This document shows, piece after piece, positions 27,263 to 35,040 of a stretch of DNA of 64,000 nt. The DNA comes from an uncultured Carboxylicivirga sp. (GTDB lineage: Bacteria > Bacteroidota > Bacteroidia > Bacteroidales > Marinilabiliaceae): positions 4,588,001-4,652,000 of the forward strand of contig NZ_OY771430.1 in assembly GCF_963674565.1 (NCBI RefSeq), read 5' to 3'. Within the stretch, counting starts at the first letter, position 1. Each line of letters begins with the position of its first letter. The notes beneath the pieces were generated by a model. The model worked only from the letters and a program-made list of their open reading frames with translations, made no database searches and was not told the origin of the DNA. Made by a program: the position numbers and the translations under genes.

Positions 27263-28473
27263 GTATTTTTTAATGCTTCTATTTCTTTAAGGTAGTTTAT
27301 TCGATCAAATTCAGGGATGGATGTGTCCTTTTTTATTAGTTCAATTGCCTTGTTGAGATAATTTTCCCCTTTCTCAAAATCGTTGAGTGTAATGTAGATT
27401 TCTCCTATCCAACCATAGTAGTCATAATCTTCAGGGTACTTTTCTATTGCTCTAAAAAGAATTTCGAGCGTAAAATGCAGATGTTTCTTTCCATAAATGC
27501 CATCATAGTCATTGTAATACTCTGAAGCAATACTATTGAAGAACAATTCGGATGGTTGGACTGTAAAACCTAATTCAGATGAAATAGATGAATATAATGC
27601 CAGAAAATCATTCCATGGTACTTTATCTTTAGATGCCTTTGCAATATCAAAGCATACTTCTATTCTTCTGCCGTAATCTCTGAAGATATCACTTAATGCA
27701 TTACTTACTGTAACTCCAGGTGTCAGCTTGTGGGCTATCTGATGCTTGTAGTATTTCCATTCCAGATTATCAGGCAATTTCTTGTTCTTCAAATAAGCGT
27801 TTAAGGTGTCTACAGCTGATTCATGTAAATCTCCATATGACTTTTCTCCAACTGAAAAATAGTAATGGTATTTATGGGAATTCGAAGCAATCTTATTGAG
27901 GAAGACCTCAAATTGTTTTTGTTGCCAACTATCCCCAAAATCAAAATTAGATACACTATTTGCTATGGTACCATTGAAAAAATCCGGACTCTTTGATAAG
28001 GCATAAGATGAAAAAATGGCAGTACGTGAATGACCTATCAACAAATTAAAATCTGAGACAGGGTAATTCTTCTTCAATTCGTTATTCAACTCCTTCTCGA
28101 TAAAAAGTATCAAATCATCCGCTTTTCCACCAGACTCATTGGGAGTTGTCCAGGAACCTCTGTTTTTTGGAGAAAAAGTGATTCCCACAACTATTGCAGC
28201 CGGCATCCATTGTAATGTACTTAAATAGTCAATGGTGTGTAGATTGTACGTATAGTTGTAAAATAACTGTTTGTCCAGCAGATATATAATGGGATATTCT
28301 GTGTTTGTTTGATTCCTGAGTTCTTTAGGTAAAGTAATATCTAACCATACTGAATCATTCAATGCCTTAGAATAAAAGCTTGTTTCAATCGGTTTTTCGT
28401 ACGAGGAGAATTCTTGAGCCTTGACAGAACAGGTGACAATCAGCAGTAATAAAAATAGGCAATAGGTTCTCAT
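27256..28473 (-). CDS. Secreted esterase-like alpha/beta hydrolase with C-terminal TPR
   Basis: A 405-aa exported protein with a signal peptide ending near VKAQ. The alpha/beta hydrolase domain (residues about 25-270) belongs to the esterase D/enterochelin-esterase-like group, with YPIIYLLDKQLFYN and the nucleophile elbow LLIGHSRTAIFSS. Gly at the fifth elbow position is replaced by Thr, which is unusual. The likely His is in KHQIAHKLTPG. A C-terminal TPR-like helical pair follows (PEDYDYYGWIGEIYITLNDFEKGENYLNKA). The gene's stop falls within a degenerate attC-like element. Substrate unknown; relatives act on siderophore esters or carboxylate esters. Confidence 0.8.
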   Translation of the reverse strand: MRTYCLFLLLLIVTCSVKAQEFSSYEKPIETSFYSKALNDSVWLDITLPKELRNQTNTEYPIIYLLDKQLFYNYTYNLHTIDYLSTLQWMPAAIVVGITFSPKNRGSWTTPNESGGKADDLILFIEKELNNELKKNYPVSDFNLLIGHSRTAIFSSYALSKSPDFFNGTIANSVSNFDFGDSWQQKQFEVFLNKIASNSHKYHYYFSVGEKSYGDLHESAVDTLNAYLKNKKLPDNLEWKYYKHQIAHKLTPGVTVSNALSDIFRDYGRRIEVCFDIAKASKDKVPWNDFLALYSSISSELGFTVQPSELFFNSIASEYYNDYDGIYGKKHLHFTLEILFRAIEKYPEDYDYYGWIGEIYITLNDFEKGENYLNKAIELIKKDTSIPEFDRINYLKEIEALKNTK

Positions 28474-28519
28474 AAATTTATTTTGAAGTGTGAGGATCTA
28501 TTAAATTAACCAAAAGGTT

Positions 28520-28602
28520 TCAAGGTGGTTCAATCCTTTCAATCTTAATGTAGTGAGACGAGCAAGCTCCTGCCAATCTTTATAGTGGTCTGTTGGGCTT
28601 CT
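28520..28602 (-). repeat. attC-like element E2 (degenerate)
   Basis: GAGACGAGCAAGCTCCTGCC followed by ATCTTTATAGTGGTCTGTTGGGCTTC keeps the order GACGAGCAA…GCC…CTTTA…GTT of the sharp elements. It ends 14 bp before the GNAT gene stop, on that gene's 3' side. Confidence 0.5.
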
Positions 28603-28615
28603 TATTTTCTATTAT

Positions 28616-29158
28616 TTAATTCCATTCTTTTTTCAGAATTGCATAGACTATGTCATCAACCCATTGCCCATTCAGAAATAAACTTTCTTTAAAATGTGCT
28701 TCTTTTCTAAAACCTAGCCTTTCAACCAGGCCAATAGAGTTTAAGTTATTTGGGTCTATTGAAGCTATTATTCTATGTTTATTCACTTGATTAAATAAAT
28801 AGTCAATAACAGATTTAAGAGCTTCTGTTGCATATCCATTTCCATGATATTCTTTTGCCAAGGTACAACCAATTTCTGCTTGCTCATCATCTATGAAATG
28901 AATTCCTAAATCACCTATGATTTTTGATTTATTGCTTTCAATTATAACAAATTGATACCAGGTATTTGGAATATTAATTTCGGTTGATACTTTGCTTAAA
29001 AAAACTTCAACGTCATTGATGGTATTTGGAATCCAACCTTTATATTTATTAGTTTCTACGTCAGAACGATAATTAAATATTAATTCCGCGTCTTTAGAGT
29101 CAACAGTTCTTAGAAATAATCTTTCGGTTGTAAATTCAACCTTTTTGTTTGCCGTCAT
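28616..29158 (-). CDS. GNAT family N-acetyltransferase (RimJ/RimL-like)
   Basis: A 180-aa cytosolic acetyl-CoA-dependent acyltransferase. The N-terminal TERLFLRTVDSKDAELIFNY and the acetyl-CoA pocket around CTLAKEYHGNGYATEALKSVIDYLF, then SIGLVERLGFRKEAHFKESLF, are diagnostic of the RimJ-type GNAT fold. It may acetylate a ribosomal protein N-terminus, an antibiotic or another amine; the sequence does not decide. It is a short single-gene unit with an attC-like element directly after the stop, as expected for a cassette gene. Confidence 0.92.
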   Translation of the reverse strand: MTANKKVEFTTERLFLRTVDSKDAELIFNYRSDVETNKYKGWIPNTINDVEVFLSKVSTEINIPNTWYQFVIIESNKSKIIGDLGIHFIDDEQAEIGCTLAKEYHGNGYATEALKSVIDYLFNQVNKHRIIASIDPNNLNSIGLVERLGFRKEAHFKESLFLNGQWVDDIVYAILKKEWN

Positions 29159-29204
29159 ATTATTATTGGGGTTCTAAGTTAATTTAACAGGGTTAAAATG
29201 AAAT

Positions 29205-29290
29205 TTAGTTATTCGGTGCTTCAAACTCCGATGGGTACAAACGACAAACCAGCCGTTTTTTTCAACGCTTAATTGTTATTATATAATTTA
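29205..29290 (-). repeat. attC-like element E3 (degenerate)
   Basis: ACGACAAACCAGCCGTTTTT and the following CAACGCTTAATTG correspond to the GAGCAAACCCAGCC…CCAGCG core of the sharp elements. It lies 88 bp past the stop of the next gene, on its 3' side. Weak on its own. Confidence 0.35.
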
Positions 29291-29377
29291 ATCAATTAGA
29301 CGTAGAATAAATATCCATAGTTGATGGACTTTTTCCAAAGCATCGTAAGTAATTTGTAATCTCTTAATTTTTAGAAA

Positions 29378-29704
29378 TTAATTACGTTCACCTATTTCAT
29401 TTATCTTATTGATTAATCCGGAATCCTTATTTCTCCAGGTCTTTTCTAAATAGATATATACCAAATAACAAGTTAAAAGACCGAAAGGAATCATGACTAC
29501 AGAGAATAAAACTTCATTAATGCTATCTATTATTCCGGGTGAAATAATCTCCATAATAATACCCGCTAGAAAGCTGAATAGAAAAGTTCCACCATAATAG
29601 GAGGCTACTCCTAAAATTGCGAAGCCCCAATGATTCTTATTGTATTGTTCTGCTAATTTGTAGTAATATTTTCCAATCCAGTACAGTAATAATAATCCTA
29701 ACAT
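29378..29704 (-). CDS. Small hypothetical membrane protein
   Basis: A 108-aa protein with three or four hydrophobic helices (residues about 1-15, 27-45, 55-68, 72-90) and short charged ends (HWGFAILGVASYYGGTFLFSF). I do not recognise the family. It lies alone between spacers of about 220 and 260 bp in the all-minus accessory region, with a degenerate attC-like element beyond its 3' end. It is probably an integral inner-membrane protein; nothing more can be said. Confidence 0.65.
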   Translation of the reverse strand: MLGLLLLYWIGKYYYKLAEQYNKNHWGFAILGVASYYGGTFLFSFLAGIIMEIISPGIIDSINEVLFSVVMIPFGLLTCYLVYIYLEKTWRNKDSGLINKINEIGERN

Positions 29705-29967
29705 ATTCTTATTCCTTTATAGTTATTAAGGGATGTTATTTGTGTCTATATGAAAAATAGATTCTAAAATAACTATTTTATATTTTGAAGATAGCTGACT
29801 TTTAAAATATGCCTCATTACAACGAATACTTATTGTTTAAAATATATATTTTTTTGATATCCCGCATTTTAATATTTATCAAATTATTTTACAAGAATCC
29901 ATCACAAATCTTTCAAATATGTAAAATTTATTTTTGTTTGATTAATTAGGTTATAAAGGCAAATGGT

Positions 29968-31494
29968 TTACAAAATTTCTTTAGGAAGAACTTTTCTGGT
30001 CCAGGTTTTTAACCTTTTAAACTTATTCACTTCCTTATCGGGATTAAAGTCCAAGGTTGTTTCCCAGGAGTTTTCTGGGAGGAATTCTTCTTCCATTCCA
30101 ACCAATACTCCTTTTGAGACTTTTTCTGATTTAATAATAACGATGCACTCTGTGTTCAGATTGGCACTTCTTGGATCGAGATTAAAGGTTCCAATAACGG
30201 TTGTTTTTTTATCAACAACCATCGATTTTGCATGAAGTCCAAATATTGGTTTATTGAGCAATGCAGGTTGTAACTCACCAGTCATTATTCTGGTTCGTTC
30301 TGCAGCATCGGGTCTAAATTCAAATATGCGAACACCAGTCTGTAATAATTTTTTTCTGTCACTTTGGTAGCTGCTGAAAGCCTCAACGTTGTCTGTTGAA
30401 GCAAGACTGTTCGTGAGTATTCTTATTTTCACTCCACGTTTAACAGCTTCACTGAATAAAGTTCGGCTTAGCTCTGTTGTTATTAAATAAGGTGTTTGAA
30501 TATCAATTGATGATTTGGCATTTTTAATAAGATCAATCAAGGCTTTGGTAGTAACTCCGCCTCCTCGCAAACCACTATTGCCATCGTTTTTGCCGGGTAT
30601 ATCCGAAATGAACTCCACATCATCCAGCCAAACCAGTTCACCAGAGTTCTTTATCTTTTCGAAGGTAGCTGGTAGGTTTGCTATACGTTCCCTCACTTGT
30701 GGCCAGAAATTATCCGGATTACAGGCATATTCATGAAGCCTATCAAATCTGTTTTCCGGATAGACTATACCCGGATCTTCCTTTATAACGTCCGTTACAT
30801 TTATACTCAATGAACTATTCCAAAACTCATCAAAGGATTTATTTACCTGTTTCGATACCTTACCCAACAACAGAACATCCCTGTCGCGAAAATTATATTC
30901 ATGATCATAGTCAAAATATTCATCTGCAATGTTACGGCCACCGGTTATTACAATCTTACCATCCACAATAAAGGTTTTGTTGTGCATTCGTTGATTGGCT
31001 GATCTGAAATCTGTTGTAAATTTCTTGATCTTATTAAAAATGTTTTTGCCCAGATTGACTCCCGGGTTATATATTTTGACTGTAATATTTTCGTGAGAAT
31101 TAAACATTAATATATCATCAATGTCGGCATCAACCATTATATCATCAACAAGAATTCTAACCTGAACGCCTCTGTCAGCCGCTCTTATTAGGTAGTCACA
31201 AGCAATTAGTCCAACATTGTCTAATGAAAAAATAAAGTATTGAATATCGATGGTCTTTTCGGCATATTCGCTTAACCAGGCCCTGGCAACCATGGATCCA
31301 CTGCCATCTTCCAGCACATAAACACCCGTAAGGGTATCCATTAGCCCCCCAATATCTTCCAATTCTTTAGAAAGAGATATGCTGTCATTCCGGTGAATAC
31401 TGGCACAAAAATCTGTTTGTTGAAGTGTGTTATTGCTTGAATTACAAGAAATCAACGTAATCAATCCAATTATATAGTAAGTGCTCAGTTTCAT
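29968..31494 (-). CDS. Phospholipase D / cardiolipin synthase-like lipoprotein
   Basis: A 508-aa lipoprotein starting at MKLSTYYIIGLITL, with lipobox LISC. Two HKD motifs show the PLD superfamily: HNKTFIVDGKIVITGGRN in the first half and HAKSMVVDKKTTVIGTFN in the second. Both have His, Lys and Asp in place, so the enzyme should be active. Export as a lipoprotein resembles YmdC/ClsC-type phospholipid transferases, which make or remodel cardiolipin from the envelope side. The ATG overlaps the stop of the upstream small membrane-protein gene by ATGA, so the two are translationally coupled. A further upstream ATG adds five residues and is less likely. Confidence 0.88.
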   Translation of the reverse strand: MKLSTYYIIGLITLISCNSSNNTLQQTDFCASIHRNDSISLSKELEDIGGLMDTLTGVYVLEDGSGSMVARAWLSEYAEKTIDIQYFIFSLDNVGLIACDYLIRAADRGVQVRILVDDIMVDADIDDILMFNSHENITVKIYNPGVNLGKNIFNKIKKFTTDFRSANQRMHNKTFIVDGKIVITGGRNIADEYFDYDHEYNFRDRDVLLLGKVSKQVNKSFDEFWNSSLSINVTDVIKEDPGIVYPENRFDRLHEYACNPDNFWPQVRERIANLPATFEKIKNSGELVWLDDVEFISDIPGKNDGNSGLRGGGVTTKALIDLIKNAKSSIDIQTPYLITTELSRTLFSEAVKRGVKIRILTNSLASTDNVEAFSSYQSDRKKLLQTGVRIFEFRPDAAERTRIMTGELQPALLNKPIFGLHAKSMVVDKKTTVIGTFNLDPRSANLNTECIVIIKSEKVSKGVLVGMEEEFLPENSWETTLDFNPDKEVNKFKRLKTWTRKVLPKEIL

Positions 31495-31820
31495 ATCACT
31501 AATCTCCATATTCTTGCAAATATTAAAATAAAAGATAATAGTCCAATACTATATGCAATTCTGTTTATGAATCTGTTCTCCATTCTTTTTGTGCCGATTA
31601 TCGCAAGAATGAGGGAAATCAAGCTTAATCCAATAAAATAATACTGATAATAAAAATCCAGGATCTCAGTAATGCCAAAAAGGGCCTTTGTTTTACCATC
31701 ACTATTCAAATACATTTGAGCGATATCAATGTTAATCTTTATTATCATTATAATACATAATCCGCCTATAATTAATGAAATCAAGGAGTATTTCGTTTGA
31801 CGGATTTTATCTTCAATCAT
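31491..31820 (-). CDS. Small membrane protein coupled to the PLD gene
   Basis: A 109-aa protein from MIEDKIRQTKYSLIS with three hydrophobic helices (about residues 10-30, 50-70 and 80-105). A TTG at 31871 could add 17 residues. The family is not recognised. The ATGA overlap with the phospholipase D gene suggests the two products work together, for instance as an inner-membrane partner for the PLD lipoprotein (inference). Confidence 0.65.
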   Translation of the reverse strand: MIEDKIRQTKYSLISLIIGGLCIIMIIKINIDIAQMYLNSDGKTKALFGITEILDFYYQYYFIGLSLISLILAIIGTKRMENRFINRIAYSIGLLSFILIFARIWRLVI

Positions 31821-31885
31821 ATTATTTCTATCAAAATCGGCTTCTACTTTATTCGCCACTTTTGCATACAATCATTGTCAATATT

Positions 31886-31957
31886 TGCTAATTCATATGA
31901 TCACACGAAGAGCAAACCTAGCTATGCTCTATTACACTGTGTTGGCACCTGGGCTTG
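31886..31957 (-). repeat. attC-like element E4
   Basis: In + orientation it contains TTTGCT, then GAAGAGCAAACCTAGCTATG and CTCTATTACACTGTGTTGGC. The match to the sharp elements is good through the GAGCAAACC core and the GTGTTGG end. It lies 5 bp beyond the AraC gene stop. Confidence 0.6.
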
Positions 31958-31962
31958 TCTAT

Positions 31963-32871
31963 TCAATTAAATGATTTTCTAAACTCAAGGGGTGACATAT
32001 TAGTTTTAGACTTAAATAATTTATTAAATGATTGAGGATGTTCGAACCCCAATAAATAGGCAATTTCACCAACAGATAAATTCGATGTTGATAATTTTTC
32101 TTTTGCTTTTTCAATTATCTTATCTTGAATAATCTGCTGAGCTCCTTGCCCTGTTAATGTTTTCAATAATCTACTCAGGTAATTTGCAGAAACATTAATC
32201 TGATCCGAAATAAACTGAACGCTTGGCAAACCTTTATCCAGAAGTTCCTGTTGGAAGTAATTATTTAGAATTTCATCTACTTGATCAAGAATGTGATGAT
32301 TACTCTTTTTTCGGGTTAAAAATTGACGATGGTAAAAGCGTTCAGCATATTTCAATAATAGCTCAAGTTGTGAAATTATCAGATCATGACTATAACTATC
32401 AATATTTGACGTATATTCTTGTTGAATTATTTCTACTATATTGAAAATAATTTTTTTTTCTTTTTCTGAAAGAAACAATGCTTCATTAGCTGAATACCCA
32501 AAAAAATCGTATTTCTTTATTGTGGCAGCCAATGAAGTGTTCCACAAAAAATCCGGATGTATTAGAATTAAGAATCCAGAGTGTTGTGAATCTATATCAG
32601 CACTAAAAGAGAACACCTGCCCCGGAGCAATAAAAGACATAAAACCGTTGTCAAAATCGTATTCCTGCTGACCATACTGCATTTTACCAGAAAAGTCAGT
32701 TTTTAAGGCAATGGAATATAGTTCAAATACAAAAGATGTATCCGTATTAGGATTCAGATGCCTGATTTCAGAAAAATCAATCACACTAATTAATGGGTGT
32801 TCCGGACTTGATGAACCAATATATTTGTGGTATTGAGATATTGATCTTATATTTTTTATGCTTCTTTTCAT
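31963..32871 (-). CDS. AraC-family transcriptional regulator
   Basis: A 302-aa cytosolic regulator. An N-terminal cupin-like sensor domain (residues about 25-150, MSFIAPGQVFSFSADI) precedes two helix-turn-helix motifs (LPSVQFISDQINVSANYLSRLLKT and LSVGEIAYLLGFEHPQSFNKLFK) with the family end MSPLEFRKSF. It lies next to the SDR gene upstream, separated by the SDR terminator, and may control it; AraC-SDR pairs are common in Bacteroidota. An attC-like element follows its stop. Confidence 0.92.
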   Translation of the reverse strand: MKRSIKNIRSISQYHKYIGSSSPEHPLISVIDFSEIRHLNPNTDTSFVFELYSIALKTDFSGKMQYGQQEYDFDNGFMSFIAPGQVFSFSADIDSQHSGFLILIHPDFLWNTSLAATIKKYDFFGYSANEALFLSEKEKKIIFNIVEIIQQEYTSNIDSYSHDLIISQLELLLKYAERFYHRQFLTRKKSNHHILDQVDEILNNYFQQELLDKGLPSVQFISDQINVSANYLSRLLKTLTGQGAQQIIQDKIIEKAKEKLSTSNLSVGEIAYLLGFEHPQSFNKLFKSKTNMSPLEFRKSFN

Positions 32872-32890
32872 AAGTTATAAATATACAAAA

Positions 32891-32921
32891 CTTCCCTTGG
32901 TCATTAAATAACAAAGGGAAG
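32891..32921 (-). terminator. Intrinsic terminator after the SDR gene
   Basis: Stem CTTCCCTT/AAGGGAAG (8 bp), followed on the minus strand by TTTTGTATAT. It separates the SDR gene from the AraC gene. Confidence 0.7.
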
Positions 32922-32950
32922 CTGTTTCGAGTAGTCTTTTATAGATTAAA

Positions 32951-33673
32951 TTACCATGGTAATTCACCTTCTTCACTAAAGAATTTTCCTGTAGGTCCAT
33001 CCTTATCAATTGTAGCTGTCTGAACAATAACCTGTGCAGCAAATTCTGGAGTTCTCGATCCCATATGATTATTCAGATCTGTTGCTGTTGCACCAGGATT
33101 AACACTATTCACTTTAAAATTCAAATTTTTCAGTTCATAAGATAATGTTATTGTAAATGCATTCAATGAAGCTTTTGATGCCATATAGGCCAGAGGCTTG
33201 ATATTTGCATGTTGCCATTTTGGATCACTTTGAATTGTAAGTGAGCCTAGGTCGCTGGTTACATTAACAATTCTTGGGTTATCCGATTTCTTAAGTAAAT
33301 CTAAAAATGCCTGCGTGGTTTGAATTGCACCATAAAAATTAGTATTAAATACATTTTCAATAACGTCTCGCGAAATATTAACAGGGTTTTGACTAAACAT
33401 ACCACTTATTCCTGCATTGTTTATAAGTACATCAAGACAGGCAATTTTTGATTCCAGTTCCTTTCGTGCATTTACTATCGATTGATTATTGGAAATATCA
33501 ATTTCAATCAATTCTACATTCAATATTCCTTCTGCTTTTAATTTCTCAATTGCCTTTTCACCATTTTCTTTATTTCTTGATCCGAGATAAATAAAGTATC
33601 CTATTTCAGCTAATTGTTTTGCTACTTGAAATCCTATCCCTTTATTTGCTCCTGTTATCAATACTGTTTCCAT
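32951..33673 (-). CDS. Short-chain dehydrogenase/reductase (carbonyl reductase-like)
   Basis: A 240-aa NAD(P)(H)-dependent oxidoreductase starting at METVLITGANKGIG; the frame opens 18 codons earlier but that part is not SDR-like. The nucleotide motif TGANKGIG, the NNAG motif (DVLINNAGISG), the catalytic Ser in VNVTSDLGS and the YxxxK (YMASKASLN, about residue 160) are all present. The motif set and VNPGATATDLN resemble SDRs that reduce carbonyls or quinones. It has a good terminator after its stop. Attachment to the AraC gene suggests inducible expression. Confidence 0.9.
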   Translation of the reverse strand: METVLITGANKGIGFQVAKQLAEIGYFIYLGSRNKENGEKAIEKLKAEGILNVELIEIDISNNQSIVNARKELESKIACLDVLINNAGISGMFSQNPVNISRDVIENVFNTNFYGAIQTTQAFLDLLKKSDNPRIVNVTSDLGSLTIQSDPKWQHANIKPLAYMASKASLNAFTITLSYELKNLNFKVNSVNPGATATDLNNHMGSRTPEFAAQVIVQTATIDKDGPTGKFFSEEGELPW

Positions 33674-33810
33674 ATTTCTTATTTTTAAATTGTTACAGTG
33701 CAAAAGTAAAAGAGGTCGTAGCTTCAAATTTAGCCGAATCAGGCTATGATGTATCTAAATTCTCCCATAATGTAATTTAGGCTTAATAAATTGATTAAAA
33801 TCTGTTCTTT

Positions 33811-33891
33811 GAAGATTTGCCCATAGCCATGCTGTCAAAGGCGTAAGGTCGAACAAACCCAGCCATACTTTATTCCAGCGTGTTAGGGCCC
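33811..33891 (-). repeat. attC-like element E5, right boundary of cassette A
   Basis: CATACTTTATTCCAGCGT then GTTAGGGCCC (33882-33891), preceded by GAACAAACCCAGC. The left arm GCCCATAGCCATGCTG is decayed. The boundary sits 7 bp past the zinc-ribbon gene stop. The last ten bases are repeated inverted at 34431-34440. Confidence 0.65.
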
Positions 33892-34440
33892 GTATTTCTT
33901 ATTTAAAATTTAGTCCGCAGTCAGGACAAATTAAATCCTGCTCATTCAATATATAATTGCAAGCTGGACATTTGGTAAAGTTGGTTATTATATTTTTGTT
34001 TTTATTCAGCTTTTCTTTTTTAATCTTTTCTTCTTTATAGGTCAGAACTGGTTTGCTAAAAAAAGAAGTTTCGATTTCCAGCCAGTACAACCTTGTTTTA
34101 CCTTTTGAACTGATTGCTTGTATTAATCGATATTCTCTTTTTGTCCAAGTGGTTATAAATCCAAAAAGGTTTATAAAACCAAATCCGAAAGTAATTGAAG
34201 AAGGTTCCTTAAATGGACTAGATTTCCAATCAAGTTTATTTGGAAAATATACTTCTGAAACCTTTAGTCCTTTCTTTTCAATGTATTCAAATATTTCTTT
34301 ATCAAACGAACGAAAATATCTATTATTCATCAATTTCAGGATCTGATAGGCAATGTAGAGAAGGATACCTAAAATTGGCAAAAAAAAAATAAAAACTCGA
34401 TATTCATAATTTAATTGTGGATTGTTATTTGGGCCCTAAC
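33882..34440 (-). mobile_element. Cassette A: gene framed by perfect 10-bp inverted repeat GTTAGGGCCC / GGGCCCTAAC
   Basis: The 10-mers at 33882-33891 and 34431-34440 are exact inverse copies and enclose one gene. In an integron cassette the start (TTRRRY side) and the R'' box near the 3' end are complementary in just this way. Calling it a cassette is inference. No integrase is present. Confidence 0.55.
33899..34407 (-). CDS. Hypothetical membrane-anchored protein with C-terminal zinc ribbon (possible frameshift at the start)
   Basis: About 160 aa are readable. The N-terminus is hydrophobic (PILGILLYIAYQIL), the middle is beta-rich and basic, and the C-terminus has a zinc ribbon with CPACNYILNEQDLICPDCG. 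The family is not recognised. In the given sequence the frame opens only with a TTG at 34381. An ATG at 34405-34407 is put out of frame by an A9 tract (34381-34389, + strand). With one more A the reading would be MNIEFLFFFLPILG…, a natural membrane start. That points to a homopolymer error or a phase-variable start. It is the gene of cassette A. Confidence 0.65.
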
Positions 34441-34506
34441 GTTTGCTGGATGAATCTATAGGGCGAGCAAACCAAAGTTATGTTTTAGTCCAGCGTTTAT
34501 AGCCCG
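34431..34506 (-). repeat. attC-like element E6
   Basis: + orientation: GGGCCCTAAC, then GTTTGCTGGATGAATC, GGGCGAGCAAACC, a T-rich stretch, and GTCCAGCG then TTTATAGCCCG. Arms GCTGGA/TCCAGC and TTTGCT/AGCAAA can pair, and AAC lies at the left edge. It lies 8 bp past the 132-aa lipoprotein gene stop. Confidence 0.75.
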
Positions 34507-34513
34507 TTCTATT

Positions 34514-34876
34514 TCAATTTATAATTTCATTCAGATCAATTTCAAGTCTCTCAGAATATTCTCCATTTATATAAATCACCTGCTTGTTTTTAATAATCGC
34601 AATATTACCAGCTTTCGGAACACTGTCTGTATAGGCAAAAAACAAACTATCATTCTCAATTCTGACTTTTCCAGGAAATATTTCTTTGTCATTTGAACGG
34701 ATTCCAGTTAATGCAAACTGAAAGGTACTGTCTTTGTAAATCGTTAAATAAACCCAACCTAATGGTGCTTCTCTGTCAGCTTTTAATATTTCTTTTTTCT
34801 CAACTTGTTTATTTGAAGTACTCTGACAGCTCAAAACTATCAATGAAACAATAATTATAATAATAGCTTTTTTCAT
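34514..34876 (-). CDS. Small hypothetical lipoprotein, cassette copy 1
   Basis: A 120-aa lipoprotein starting at MKKAIIIIIVSLIVL, with lipobox VLSC. An upstream in-frame ATG adds 12 residues (MNEQRDIKYPEK) but the signal peptide starts better inside. The mature part is a small beta-rich domain (APLGWVYLTIYKDSTFQF, GKVRIENDSLFFAYTDS) of no recognised family. A second copy at 40459-40821 differs by only two residues (Q/H after the lipobox Cys, A/V in FALTG). The stop is 8 bp from the attC-like element E6. An outer-membrane location is likely. Confidence 0.75.
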   Translation of the reverse strand: MKKAIIIIIVSLIVLSCQSTSNKQVEKKEILKADREAPLGWVYLTIYKDSTFQFALTGIRSNDKEIFPGKVRIENDSLFFAYTDSVPKAGNIAIIKNKQVIYINGEYSERLEIDLNEIIN

Positions 34877-34975
34877 TTTCTCCGGGTATTTAATATCTCT
34901 TTGTTCATTCACATCCTTCCACTCTTTTTATCAGATGAAGCAATGTATATTGGCACCAAAACCAGTGCTTAAAAA

Positions 34976-35040
34976 TGGCCTACAAGGTTTGCTGGACGAG
35001 CAAACCCAGCCATGATTTATTCCAGCGTATTAGCTGCTGG
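34976..35040 (-). repeat. attC-like element E7
   Basis: + orientation: GGCCTACAAG, GTTTGCTGGACGAGCAAACC, CATGATTTATTCCAGCGT, ATTAGCTGC. The core reads ATT where the others have GTT. The stop codon and last eight residues of the YD-repeat lipoprotein lie in it. Confidence 0.75.

Noticed and set aside
32891..32921. Hairpin after the SDR gene as an attC-like element
   Set aside because: Shares none of the core words and is followed by a U-tract, so it is a terminator.
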